64,000 nucleotides of DNA from SURF-28 sp034521465 (GTDB taxonomy: Bacteria > Bacteroidota > Ignavibacteria > Ignavibacteriales > Melioribacteraceae): the NCBI GenBank assembly GCA_034521465.1, contig JAXHMN010000019.1, forward strand, positions 1 through 64,000. Direction: 5' to 3'. This document shows, piece by piece, positions 9,258 through 19,530 of the stretch. The notes under the pieces are model-generated. The model ran no database searches, was not told where the DNA came from, and saw nothing but the letters and a program-made list of their open reading frames with translations. The position numbers and the translations under genes were made by a program. The stretch's first letter is position 1; each line of letters begins with the position of its first letter.

Positions 9258-9860
9258 ATGAAAAACAGTTCGAAATCTGATGTAAAAGAGAAAATCTTAA
9301 AAGGTGCAGCTGAGCTATTTTCAAGAGATGGTTACTACAAAGTATCAGTTAGAGAAATTTGTGAAGCAGCCGGCGTTACTAAACCTGTATTATATTATTA
9401 TTTCGATGATAAGGAGAGTCTCCTTTTTGAGATGATGCAAGAAACCCGGAAGACAGTGAACGAATTGATTGAGATACATGTTACAAGTAAATCAAATATT
9501 CATTTTCAGTTGGAAGGTATAATTGAATTCTACATTGAATTCATAAATAAGTATCCTCATTTAATGAAGTTCTCGACAATCGTTCAATTCATGAACGTGC
9601 CGGAGAAAGTGAAAAAATATAAATATGATACAGCGAAAGAAGATTGGACTGCTATTAAAAAATTATTTACTGAAGCACAAAATGAAGGATACATTGCAAA
9701 AGATATCGATCCAATGATGCTTTCACAGAATTTTTTTGGATCAATAATCGCAATAATTTCCCGTTATATGATGAATCATATTGGGAAGGTGAAGCTAAAA
9801 AAAGAACTTTATAGTTTTTTAGAATTTTGGAAAAATCAATTTGTTATTAAAAAAGTTTAA
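9258..9860 (+). CDS. TetR/AcrR-family transcriptional regulator
   Basis: 200 residues. The N-terminal helix-turn-helix (about residues 8-55) reads ILKGAAELFSRDGYYKVSVR...AGVTKPVLYYYFDDKESLL, a textbook TetR DNA-binding domain. The C-terminal helical ligand/dimer domain has no family name I can assign. It precedes a TolC/adaptor/RND operon with only 11 bp to the next start, so it probably represses its own operon through the palindrome at 9225-9238 and releases it on binding a drug or lipid ligand. Confidence 0.92.
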   Translation: MKNSSKSDVKEKILKGAAELFSRDGYYKVSVREICEAAGVTKPVLYYYFDDKESLLFEMMQETRKTVNELIEIHVTSKSNIHFQLEGIIEFYIEFINKYPHLMKFSTIVQFMNVPEKVKKYKYDTAKEDWTAIKKLFTEAQNEGYIAKDIDPMMLSQNFFGSIIAIISRYMMNHIGKVKLKKELYSFLEFWKNQFVIKKV

Positions 9861-9871
9861 TTGAGGTGTTG

Positions 9872-11208
9872 ATGAATAGGATTGTCAAAATCATCACATT
9901 TGTTATGTTTTTTACTGCACTGAATTATGCGCAGACTCAGAATCAAATTATCTATTTATCGCTTGAGGATGTGATAGTTCAATCGCGCAGTGAAAATCTT
10001 TCGCTTAAATCAAAAGTGATGGATTATGAAATTCAGAATTTAGAAGTGTGGAAAAGTTATTCGAATTTTATTCCAACATTATCCTATCAAGGGATGTTTG
10101 TGAAGAATGTTGAATTGCCGGTATTTGTTTTTATGGGACAAGAGTTCACCGTCGGAACTCCATACACTTTTCAACATTCTCTTAGTTTATCTCTCCCGTT
10201 ATTCACCGGTGGCGCGAGATTTTTTAATATCAACGCTCAAAACAGTATAAAAAAATCGTTGAGTGAGGAATTAAAAGGCAAAGAATCCGAAACAGTTTAA
10301 ATGGTTTACAAAGTTTCTTTGGAATAATACTCGCGCAATCGTTTTTTGAAACATCTGCTGAAGCGGTAAAAGTTGCAGAAAAAAACTTAGAACAAGTTCG
10401 AAAACAATATGATGCCGGAAGCGCGACAGAACTCGATCTTCAAAGAGCAAAAGCCCAATACTATGGCACATTGCCGGGATTCGAATCTGCTAAATCAAGT
10501 TTGAGATTAGCTAAGCAACGATTGAAAAGTTTCCTCAATATATCACTTGAAGATTCGTTAGTTGTTGTTGATTCACTTTCAAAAATGGATTTGCTGAGAG
10601 ATGAGCGGAATTTAGAATTATCAGAATTAAAAAAATATGGTAAAACAAACAAACATGAACTGCTTGCCTTACGTCATCAACTTGATGCAACAGAAGAGGG
10701 AGAAAATTTAGCGCTTTCAAGTTTTGCACCAACAATCGCAGCTTCATTTAGTGTAGATCACCAAGCACAATTGGAAGATTCAAAAGTAATGTGGAGCGAT
10801 TATATCCGTTCAAAATCAATTGCGCTTTCCATAAACTGGCCGATCTTTGAAGGCGGCAGTAAAATTATTGAATGGCAAAAGGCAAAGATAAGAACAGATC
10901 AAATGAGTTTAGTATTAAAACAATTTGAAGATCAAACAGAGTTAAGTATTGAACAGAGTTTCTATAAGTATAAAGAAGCTGAGAAAAATATGAACAGCTT
11001 AAAAGAAGCTCTAATGCAAGCTGAAGAAAGTTTAAGAATCTCCAATCTATTATACGAACAAGGAATGAGTACTCAATTAGATGTACTAAATGCACAATTA
11101 TTATACATCAATAGTAAAACAAATTATCAGCAGGGAGTTTATGACTATAATGTTTCTCAATTATCATTGCTTCATGCTATTGGAAAATTAAACACAATTT
11201 GGAATTAA
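9872..11208 (+). CDS. TolC-family outer-membrane efflux channel, one frameshift
   Basis: The outer-membrane exit duct of the tripartite pump. The start is the ATG at 9872 with GAGGTG just before it, not the upstream GTG. The signal peptide ends near NYAQTQ. The reading frame stops at 10300 (…KESETV), but adding one T to the GTTTAAA run restores '...TVLNGLQSFFGIILAQ', which reads on to 11208. The total is about 445 residues, normal for the family. Two OEP repeats are visible, the second with EQVRKQYDAGSATELDLQRA and LYEQGMSTQLDVLNAQ. The missing T looks like a homopolymer sequencing error. Confidence 0.88.
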
Positions 11209-11224
11209 GTTTTACGAGGAAACA

Positions 11225-12329
11225 ATGTTAAAGAAAATTTTATTTGTCATGTCCGTGATAATTCTCTTTTCGGCATGTGAAGAAGAAGCTGAAAAAGTTG
11301 GTGAAAGAGAAGTACCGGTCAAAGTATTTAGTGTGGTTAATGATGATATATCGCAATTTATTAGTTTAACCGGAAGCATTGAAGCAGAAAATGATGTTGT
11401 AATTTATGCTAAGATTAACGAAAAGATTGAAAGAATCTATGTTAAAGTGGGCGAGAATGTTAAAGCAAATCAAATTATTGCCGAACAAAAAAATAATATT
11501 CTTCGGCAGGGAGTTGATTTGGCAAAAGCCGCTTTAAGAACTGCCGAAGCACAGTATAAATTAGCTAAACAAAACTATGATCGGACAAAAAATTTGTATG
11601 ATCAAAAAGCAGTGAGTCCTCAACAATTTGAGCAAACGGAATCTCAGTTGGAAACAAGTGAAGCTGCGTTAGAACAAACAAAAGCCCAATTAGAGCAAGC
11701 GGAAGAAAATTTTCAAAACAGTCAAATTAAAGCGCCTTTTGCAGGCATAGTTGCTGCAATAAATTTTGAAAAAGATCAAATGGTATCGGCTGGTCAGCCG
11801 GTTGCTCAAGTAGTAAACTCTAATTCTATGAAAGCAAAATTGCAAGTCAGCGGAAAAGATGTAAACAAAATTAAATTAGGACAAACAGCTTTTATAGAAT
11901 TTCCATCAATCCCGAATAAAACCTATTCAGGAGAAGTCGTTCGAATAAATGAATCGCTCAATCCGGTTACAAACTCGATGGAAATTGAAATAAGAATATG
12001 TGGATGCTGATGCTAAAGTTAAATCCGGAATATTCGGGAAGTTTAATTTAGAACTGATCAAAAGCGAGAATACTCTAGTCATACCGGAAACTGCCGTGCA
12101 ACAGCAAACGGAAGTAATAATAAACAGAAAAACCGGTGTACAAGAACCGGTGCGAAAATATTTTGTCTTCAAAATTGTTGATGATAGAGCGCAGTTAGCA
12201 GAAGTTGAAACAGGTATTAGAAGTAATGGTAGAGTTGAAGTTGTAAAAGGTCTAAATCAGAATGATAAAGTAATTGTCATTGGACAAAATATTGTTAAAG
12301 ATGGTGATCCAGTTAAAATTATCGATTAG
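11225..12329 (+). CDS. RND efflux periplasmic adaptor (MFP/HlyD-like lipoprotein), one frameshift
   Basis: A membrane-fusion lipoprotein (LFSAC lipobox) that links pump and channel. The order is a biotinyl-lipoyl half (IYVKVGENVKANQIIAEQ), a long coiled-coil hairpin (about residues 95-155, rich in Q/E/A), the second lipoyl half (SQIKAPFAGIVAAINFEKDQ), a beta barrel and a membrane-proximal domain. The frame breaks near 11998 (EIRI/VDADAK); one extra base explains it. Restored length is about 368 residues. AGGA before the ATG and tight spacing to both neighbours put it in the efflux operon. Confidence 0.9.
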
Positions 12330-12341
12330 GAACAGATTAAA

Positions 12342-15300
12342 ATGATATTAAGTAAATTTTCGTTACGCCGTCAAATAACTTTAATAATGATCTATGCGAT
12401 CGTGATCGGGTTTAGTTTCTTTTCTTTTACTCAATTAAAAATTGATTTCTTCCCGGATATACAATTCCCGATTGCCGGAATTATTACTAATTACTCAGGT
12501 GTTGGTCCGGAGGATATTGAAAATTTGGTAACACGCCCGTTGGAAGAAGCTGTTTCTTCTGCAAAAGGTATTGAGAAAGTTAACTCTCAATCATTCAAAG
12601 GAGCTTCAATAATAACTCTCGAGTTTGAGTACGGCACGGATATGGACCAAGCCGAAATTGATATCCGAAAAAATATTGATTTGATTCGAGACTTTTTACC
12701 TGACGATGCAACCGAACCACTCGTTTTCATCTTTGATCCATCAATGCAGCCGATAATGTTTCTTAACCTCAGTTCACAGTATTTGGGTCCGGCTGAATTA
12801 AGAAAATTGGCTGAAGATAAAATCGAACCATTGATCGAAAGAGTTGAAGGTGTCGCATCTGTTCAAACGCAAGGCGGTTTGCAACGACAAATAAATGTTA
12901 ACATGAATCCGGTATTGCTTGCTGCTTATAAATTATCACCGCAAGATGTTGCACAAGCAGTCGGTCTTGGTGCCGGTCTGCAGCCGGCAGGCAACATAGA
13001 AACTAAATTAAAAAATTACAATCTGAGAGTATTCAGCGAATATAATAGTATTGAAGAAATTCGAAATACGATTGTCACGATGAAAGAGACCGAACCGGTT
13101 TATGTAAAAGATGTTGCTGAAATAGAGGATGGTTATAGGGAATCAACGACAGAAGTACGTGCTGATTTTGGTGAAGGTATTGTAATTCAAATTACAAAAC
13201 AATCAGATGCTAACACGGTGTTAACAAGCCGAGGTGTTATTGATGCATTGCCCGGAATAACCAGGCAATTACCGCAAGGAACTGAGTTTACTGTTATTTG
13301 GAACCAGTCGGAATTTATTACACGCTCAATCAACAATTTACGTAACACTGCGTTAATTGCATTTGTGATGGCGTTTTTGGTTATATACTTTTTCTTAAGA
13401 AATTGGCGCGGCAGTCTAATAATGGGAATAGCAATTCCACTTTCGGTAATTGCGACTTTTGCTGTTCTTTATAGCGTTGATCTTACTTTGAATATTATTT
13501 CAATGGCTGGACTTGCACTGGCTGTCGGAATGTTAGTTGATAACTCGATTGTTGTTCTCGAAAATATTTATCGTCATCGAGAACTAGGCGAAAGCAGTAT
13601 GGAATCAGCCGACAGAGGAGCTTCGGAAGTGGGTATGGCGATCACTGCTTCTACTTTGACAACCATAAGTGTTTTCTTGCCGGTTCTTTTTGTCCCGAAT
13701 GTAACCGGGCAGTTATTTAAGGATATGGTCTTAACAATCACTTTTAGTTTGGTTGTTTCTCTTTTAGTTGCACTTACATTAGTCCCGATGATGTCTGCAA
13801 ACATTCTAAAAGTTGCAAAGAATAACAACAAATCTGCTCTCGGTAAAATTAAAAATAGAATCGGAAAGTTTATTGATGATCTGAGAGACCGATATCAAAT
13901 TATTCTTAGTTGGTCACTCAGAAGAAAGAAAACAGTATTAGGATTGGTGATTCTATCATTTGTACTTTCTTTGGGACTTACAAATTTCCTCGGTGGTGAA
14001 TTTCTACCCAAAACCGATCAAGGGTTTATGAATATTGTTATTGAATCACCGGCAGGGAATCCAATCGAACAAACACGCTTATATGCATATCAACTTGAAG
14101 ATATACTAAGAGAAGAAATTGACGAAGAAGATTTTCAATCTGTTTCGATTATATTTGGCAGCCGGGAAGGAATTGGTGCATTCGGAACAACTGCCAGTAC
14201 AATAGAAGCCTTTGTCCGACTCCGTCCGGTCGAAGAACGTGAACGTTCAGTATTTGATATACAGGATTCACTCCGTGCAAGATTGGATGACGTTCCCGGT
14301 ATAACTTACATCTTTCAAGAAGGCGGCGCCTTTACTACCGAGAAAGCAATTGAAGTAAAGATTATTGGATTTGATACAGACGGTGCTAAAGAAATAGCAA
14401 ATCAGATAAAATCCAAAATGGAACAAACTGAAGGGTTAGTCGATATTTCACTGAACGTAAAAGAAACTATACCCGAACTTCAGATTGATTTGAACAAAGA
14501 TGTGCTCAATAATTATAAGCTCAGTCTATCTCGGTGTTGCCGCAAATATTTCAACAGCAATACAAGGTACGGTAGTTTCGCAGTATCGTGAAGGGGAAGA
14601 GGAATATGATATTAGAGTTCAGTTCGATAAAAAATTTCGTGATACAAAAGAATCGTTGGAACAGATTCAGATAGCTACTCCTTTAGGAAATATGGTGCGA
14701 TTGAAAGAATTAGCTAATATTCATGAAGAAGAGGCAACTCCGACTATCTTTAGAGAAAATCAAAGCAGGTTTATTTCCGTAGGTTGTAATCTATCCGATT
14801 TAGATCTTTCTGCTGCGACAAATCAAATCGAAAACATAATCGCTGAAACTCCAATCCCATCGGAATATCAAGTTATAATTGGCGGAACAGCAGAAGATCA
14901 GCAGGAAGCATTCTTTTATTTAGGTTTGGCTTTTCTGGCTGCTATTATACTTGTTTATTCAATTATGGCATCACAATTTGAATCACTTGTTGATCCGTTG
15001 ATAATTATGTTTACCGTACCGCTTTCGGTAATTGGTGTATTTGTTTTTCTTTTCATTACCGGGACAAGTCTAAGTGTTATGGCGCTTGTTGGTTTGGTGA
15101 TGTTGGTTGGAATTGCAGTTAACAATGGAATTGTTTTGGTTGATTACATTAATCAAGTTCAGGAATAGGGGTGCGGAATTATATGATGCAGTTATGGAAG
15201 CAAGTCTCGCAAGAATGCGCCCGGTATTAATGACGGCTATGACCACCATTTTAGGAATGGTTCCGCTTGCAATAGAGCTCGGATCCGGAGCCGAAACATG

Positions 15301-15439
15301 GTCACCACTTGCAAGAGCAGTAATTGGAGGACTTACGACAACAACCTTTTTAACATTAATTGTAATACCGATTCTTTATATAGTTTTTGAAAGAATGTCG
15401 GAAAGAGCAAAGATGTTTGTGAAAAAACTGAAAAGTTGA
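12342..15439 (+). CDS. RND multidrug efflux permease (AcrB/MexB-like, HAE1), two frameshifts
   Basis: A proton-driven inner-membrane pump of about 1030 residues. It starts with a TM segment and SLRRQITLIMIY. Motifs include the periplasmic start FFPDIQFP, AGLALAVGMLVDNSIVVLEN with the TM4 proton-relay Asp, and the TM10-11 segment LVGLVMLVGIAVNNGIVLVD. The frame shifts at about 14525 (YKLSL / GVAANISTAIQGT) and about 15167, where GAATAGGGG should read GAAAGGGG to give VQERGAELYDAVMEASLARM. Both breaks fall inside highly conserved stretches, so the gene is probably intact in the organism. It is followed by a strong hairpin. Confidence 0.9.
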
Positions 15440-15451
15440 TTAAAAAACAAA

Positions 15452-15484
15452 AGTGATTCCATCTTTCTAAAAGATGGAATCACT
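15452..15484. terminator. Bidirectional terminator between convergent genes
   Basis: A 14-bp perfect stem, AGTGATTCCATCTT / AAGATGGAATCACT, with a 5-nt loop. On the minus strand it is followed by TTTGTTTTTTAATC, ideal for the lipoprotein gene ending at 15497. On the plus strand it follows the RND gene. Confidence 0.85.
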
Positions 15485-15496
15485 AATAGATTTCAA

Positions 15497-15883
15497 TCAA
15501 TTTACCGTTACCGTTGTGTCAAGATAGGTTGAATCACTTCTCCAAAATCTCAAAGTCTTATCTCCTCCGGATTGAAAATTTATCGAATGGTTGACCGAGA
15601 TCGAATCAATTACTAGTGGACATATTGAACTTCCATCACTTTTTACAAATACCTTTGCCGTAAAGCTATTCTCACTCTGTGTTTTTTCAACTCGATCGAA
15701 TCCCCAACATGGCGTTGGCGTAGTATAAATTACCTTTGCTGTTATTGACTTTCCAGTTATGGTTAGTTTTGCAATTTTATTAGCGGGGACAGGTGCAGTA
15801 ATTATATTTTCTGAATCATCAGAATCAGTGATATTACATGAGCTAAGGAGAAAAATAATTAATATAAAAATTACGAGTTTCAT
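15497..15883 (-). CDS. Small lipoprotein, unknown function
   Basis: 128 residues beginning with a lipoprotein signal (FLLSSC, cysteine at residue 16). The mature part starts with acidic NITDSDDSE and then appears all-beta, with two further cysteines (PCWGF, SICP) that could form a disulfide. I recognise no family. It is transcribed convergently with the efflux operon. It lies 36 bp downstream of the end of citF on the same strand, so it may be read through from that operon. Confidence 0.65.
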   Translation of the reverse strand: MKLVIFILIIFLLSSCNITDSDDSENIITAPVPANKIAKLTITGKSITAKVIYTTPTPCWGFDRVEKTQSENSFTAKVFVKSDGSSICPLVIDSISVNHSINFQSGGDKTLRFWRSDSTYLDTTVTVN

Positions 15884-15919
15884 AATTTGTTTATTTGTCT
15901 CCCAGATTCAGTAAATCAA

Positions 15920-17471
15920 TTAATCTACTTTAAAAACCGAATCAAGCAAAGTTCCATCAACCCACTTTAATAACAGCTACAACTTTGTTTTTGTTTACTT
16001 TAGGTTTTGCCGGAACACCGCAAAGTTCAACTACTTCATCATAAATTTGCTTTATTGGTTTTATTGGTAGCGATGAACCTTTTACGGCTTTTAATAAATC
16101 TTTCCGTTTCGGATTAATTGCAATTCCTCTTCGGTTACGATCACATCAATCAATTCACCGGGACCGACAAGAGTAGTAACTTCATCAACAATTACCGGGA
16201 TTCGATCTCTAAAAGATGGAATTGCCAAGATTGTACATTTGGAAAAAAGACAATTCTGCCAACCGCCGATTCCGTGAAGTAAATAACCGTCCGAATGTGT
16301 AACGACATTTGCATTAAAATTTAAGTCGACTTCGGTTGCGCCAAGTACAACAGCATCAACCATCGATGCAAAATTTCCCTTGCCGTGGTAATTGTAACTT
16401 GTAAATGGAGAAGTGTTTACATGTCCCGGATTTTCCCTCATAGAGCGCACACCTTCGAGATCAAAAGTTTGTCCGTCAAGAATGAAATCGGTTAATCCTT
16501 CCTCTAACATATCAACTAAATATTTTGTGCTGCCGCCGCGAATGAAGCGAGCTTTGACACCAGCTTTTTTCATTTTCTCTTTGAGGAAAAGTGCGAATGC
16601 TAAATTAGTACCGCCCGCTCCGGCTTGAAATGAAAAGCCGTCTTTCATTATTCCGGCAGTCTTCTAAAAATTGCGCGACATATTCTGCGATCAATAATCT
16701 GTCGGGACTTTTAGTAACCTCAGTTGTACCACTTACAATTTTTTTAGGATCACCGAGTGAATCAATTTCAACAACATGATCGACATTGTTTCCTTGAATC
16801 TGCCATGGATGGCAAGGGAAAGGAACAAGATTATCCGTGACAACAATTACTTTATCTGCGTATTCCGAATCGGCTAATGCAAAACCTAAAAGTCCGCAAG
16901 CTGATTTACCTCTATCGCCGGTTGCGTTGCCAAAGGGATCGGCAGTTGGAGCGGCAATAACCGCAATATCAATTTTTACATCGCCGTCTTGAATTGATTG
17001 ATATCTTCCACCGTGAGAACGAAGTACACCGGTACCTTTCATCTTTCCTTCGGTTGTATATTTGCCGAGCGGTCCGTTCATACTTCCTTCGATGTGATGA
17101 ATTGTACCGTCTTCTAAATATTTGATCAAGTGTTCATGGCAGGGGAAAGACGCACTCGGGAACCAGCGGATATTTTTTACTCCCATTTCTTTTATTACAT
17201 CAAAAAGATAGTTTGTTAATACGTCGCCGTTTCTTAAGTGATGATGAGTGGAGATTGTCATCCCATCTTTAAGCCGGCTTTCTTTCAAAGCTTCTTTGAG
17301 ATTTTTTACAACTTTATTTCCATCGGCTGGGATAATCTGCACAGCTTTTTATCTTTGGTTTTGCTTTGCTGCCATTGGGTTTGTATTTACCAACGCCTTT
17401 AAATGGAATTTGTTTTTGATTGTTTACTTTTTCGGGACTAATCTTCCAGCACCATTCTTAACTAATTTCAT
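15920..17471 (-). CDS. citF: Citrate lyase alpha subunit (citrate:acyl-carrier transferase), about five frameshifts
   Basis: CitF transfers the acyl-carrier thiol from acetyl to citryl in citrate lyase (citrate to oxaloacetate plus acetate). Start: ATG at 17471 after GAGGTTAAA. Restored length is about 515 residues, normal for CitF. Recognisable blocks are LKDGMTISTHHHLRNGD, SHGGRYQSIQDG, KDGFSFQAGAGGTNLA, ILDGQTFDLEGVRSMREN, a GELIDVIVTE block, then ERGIAINPKRK and VVAVIKWVDGTLLDSVFKVD at the end. Frame changes occur near 17425, 17345, 16650, 16128 and 15969, several in A-runs. Conserved sequence continues on both sides of every break, so these are probably sequence errors. It follows the CitD-CitE gene on the same strand. 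No ligase (CitC) or prosthetic-group genes (CitX/G) are in the window. Confidence 0.85.
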
Positions 17472-17487
17472 TTTAACCTCAGGAGTA

Positions 17488-17556
17488 GAACGCAGATGCG
17501 ACTGATATCCGCAGATTTAATCTGTGATAATCTGCTTTTTCTGTGTCATCTGTGTT
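17488..17556. repeat. Intergenic palindromic repeat, family B (copy 1)
   Basis: Begins GAACGCAGATG and ends CATCTGTGTTC, with internal words ATCCGCAGATTTAATCTG and TGATAATCTGC. It is a degenerate palindrome built from CAGATTT/AATCTG words. The left part lies next to the citF ribosome-binding site; the right part supplies the last codons and stop of the citDE gene (stop at 17546). A related element is at 24089-24168. Confidence 0.6.
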
Positions 17557-18769
17557 CTATTTTATTCTTCTTCAATAGTTTATTTTCTTCAGCAAGTTTT
17601 ACAATTCTTCTTGCACGTTTTACAACCGGTGCGTCAATCATTTTGCTACCGAGTGAAACAACGCCAAGTCCTTTTGCTTCAGCTTCTTCGAAAGCAACAA
17701 CTATTTTCTTTGCTTTTTCAATTTCTGATTCGGTTGGTAAGAATGTTTCGTTTACTACTTTTACTTGTCGTGGATGTATGCATCCTTTACCCTCAAATCC
17801 AATTGACTTTGCTTCAATAACCGAGTCACGCAATCCTTCCATATCGGTTACATCCGAAAAGACCGTATCGATAGCTTGAATTTTTGCGGCTTTTGCAGCG
17901 TTTACTATCATACTTCTTGCAAAGATACTCTCGCGTCCTTCGTTTGTTCGTTCTACGCCGATGTCTGCTGTGTAATCTTCGAGTCCGACGGCAAGTGCAC
18001 AATTATATTTAGATGCGGATGCTATTTCATAACTCTTAATAACTCCGAGTGCACTTTCAATAATCGGCATAAAATAAATATCATTTTTGATTTTGTATTC
18101 TTTTTTTAACAGTTCAACATTTTTCTCGACATCTTTTACTTGATCAGCATTTTCTACTTTTGGAATTAATATGACATGAACATTGTGCGGTACAATAAAT
18201 CTTAAGTCGTCAATCCCTTTGGGCAGTTGATTAATTCTAACCATTCTTTCCGCACCATAAAAATCAATTGTGCAAAGAGCATTTCTAACTAAAAGTTGAG
18301 CGGCTTCTTTTTCGGATGGAGCTACACTGTCTTCTAAATCTAAAATAATTCCATCCGGTTTGTGGAGACCCGCATTCGGATAAAATTTCGGTTCGTTTCC
18401 GGGCAAGATAAAGCCGGCTTCTTCTTAAACTTTCTTTAGTTGTTTTGTACTTACTCTTTTTGTTGAATTCGGGCAAGTATTCTTTTTCAATTTCGGGGAA
18501 CAGTTTTTTTACTGCGAGTTCGAATCGCGCTGCGAGTGTAAAAGGTAGAGCGCCTGCATCTTCAATTAAAATGTTTGCGTGTTTGAGATCGAAAAACTGA
18601 GCTAACTCTTTAACTTGTTCGCGAATTGTATCACCAAACATCGAATCGACTTTACTCTTTAAATCGATTTTTCAATCCACCGGATTTTTTTAGAGCAATT
18701 TCAATGTAGCAATCTGATCTAACTTTGTCTGCCGCGTTTTCCAGCAATAGCGTTTTTATTTTCAGCCAT
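17546..18769 (-). CDS. citE: Fused citrate lyase acyl-carrier (CitD) and beta lyase (CitE), about three frameshifts
   Basis: Residues about 1-100 match CitD (gamma, acyl-carrier): VRSDCYIEIALKKSGGLK then MFGDTIREQVKELAQFFDLK and a DAGALPF...AARFELA block. The serine in RSD aligns with the usual phosphoribosyl-dephospho-CoA attachment site. The same open frame runs straight into the CitE start (LRRSRLYL), so the fusion does not depend on any frameshift. CitE (HpcH/HpaI fold, Mg-dependent citryl lyase) follows with DGIILDLEDSVAP and GFEGKGCIHPRQV. Shifts occur near 18737 and 18672 (A-runs) and 18405. Start: ATG at 18769 (MAENKNAIAGK). It lies upstream of citF on the same strand. Confidence 0.82.
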
Positions 18770-18785
18770 AAAACCCTCAAAAATA

Positions 18786-18834
18786 AACCGCTAAGACGCC
18801 ACGGCGCAAAGAGAAGCTTCGTGTCTCTGCGGTT
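18786..18834. repeat. Intergenic palindromic repeat, family A (copy 1)
   Basis: AACCGCTAAGACGCC at the left and GTGTCTCTGCGGTT at the right are imperfectly inverted, with CGCAAAG in between. Related elements are at 23469-23520 and 47900-47978. Confidence 0.65.
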
Positions 18835-18846
18835 AAGGAGCATTAA

Positions 18847-19125
18847 TTAATTATAGTGACCTAAAATTGAAATAATTTGTATCTCTTTCTTTTCTACTCT
18901 GTAGATCAATCTATCTTGAATATTAATTCGACGAGACCAGCAACCTTCATATTTGTGTTTTAACGGTTCAGGTTTACCTAATCCTTTGAACGGGGATTTT
19001 TGTATATCATCAATCAACAAAGCAATTTTCTGCATATACTTTTGTGCTTCCGGCTGATTTTTCTTTATAATTTTTATTTGCCAGCGCGACTCATTAGACC
19101 AAACAATATCCCGCTTATTGGGCAA
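18847..19125 (-). CDS. yoeB: YoeB/Txe-family mRNA interferase toxin
   Basis: About 92 residues of the RelE-fold YoeB family, which cuts mRNA at ribosomes. Signatures are DIQKSPFKGLGKPEPLKHK, the WSRRI strand, DRLIYRV and the C-terminal HY (ILGHYN) corresponding to the catalytic His-Tyr. The only plausible start is a TTG immediately after the antitoxin stop, so translation is probably coupled to the antitoxin; a small N-terminal sequence error is possible. It is paired with the YefM gene upstream and inserted between the citrate lyase and PrpD-like genes. Confidence 0.88.
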   Translation of the reverse strand: MPNKRDIVWSNESRWQIKIIKKNQPEAQKYMQKIALLIDDIQKSPFKGLGKPEPLKHKYEGCWSRRINIQDRLIYRVEKKEIQIISILGHYN

Positions 19126-19392
19126 TTAAACGCCCAACACTTCTTTTGTTGAAAGCTTTTTTACTTTACCTTTCTTTATTTCGTCTAAACCCTTTTCAAT
19201 GCTTTTTATCCATTTGGGATTTGATAGCACGTATAAATTTTCTAAAAGATTATCATAATCTTCTTTAGAGAGAATAACAGCATCATTTCTCCCTTTAGAA
19301 CCAACTATGATAACAGGTTCTTTATTTTTCTCAACATAGTTAATCAATTTATTCAATTGATTCCTTGCATCTGTATACTGAATTGTTTGCAT
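19126..19392 (-). CDS. yefM: YefM/Phd-family antitoxin
   Basis: 88 residues. The N-terminal Phd/YefM fold reads IQYTDARNQLNKLINYVEKN, EPVIIVGSKGRNDAVILSKE and DYDNLLENLYVLSNP. The C-terminal helix that wraps the toxin is lysine-rich (DEIKKGKVKKLSTKEVLGV). It neutralises YoeB and, as usual for the family, probably represses the pair's own promoter. It precedes the toxin with no gap. Confidence 0.88.
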   Translation of the reverse strand: MQTIQYTDARNQLNKLINYVEKNKEPVIIVGSKGRNDAVILSKEDYDNLLENLYVLSNPKWIKSIEKGLDEIKKGKVKKLSTKEVLGV

Positions 19393-19469
19393 GACTTTCT
19401 CTTTTAATTATGACAGAATACTGACAGAAATATAATTGAATTAACAAAAACTAACAAGTCAAATTAAAC

Positions 19470-19521
19470 TGTCACATTGCCCATGGTTTAATTGTCTGAA
19501 GAACAAAACAACAATGTGGCA
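19470..19521. repeat. Inverted repeat between PrpD-like and yefM genes
   Basis: TGTCACATTG (19470-19479) and CAATGTGGCA (19512-19521) pair with one wobble, flanked by outer AATTAAAC/GTTTAATT words. It could terminate the PrpD-like transcript or be another degenerate intergenic repeat. Confidence 0.4.
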
Positions 19522-19530
19522 ATTAGTCAA

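Noticed and set aside
17248..18109. Several plus-strand open frames opposite citF and citDE
   Set aside because: They are low-complexity antisense shadows (Phe/Leu/Ser-rich) of well-recognised minus-strand genes.
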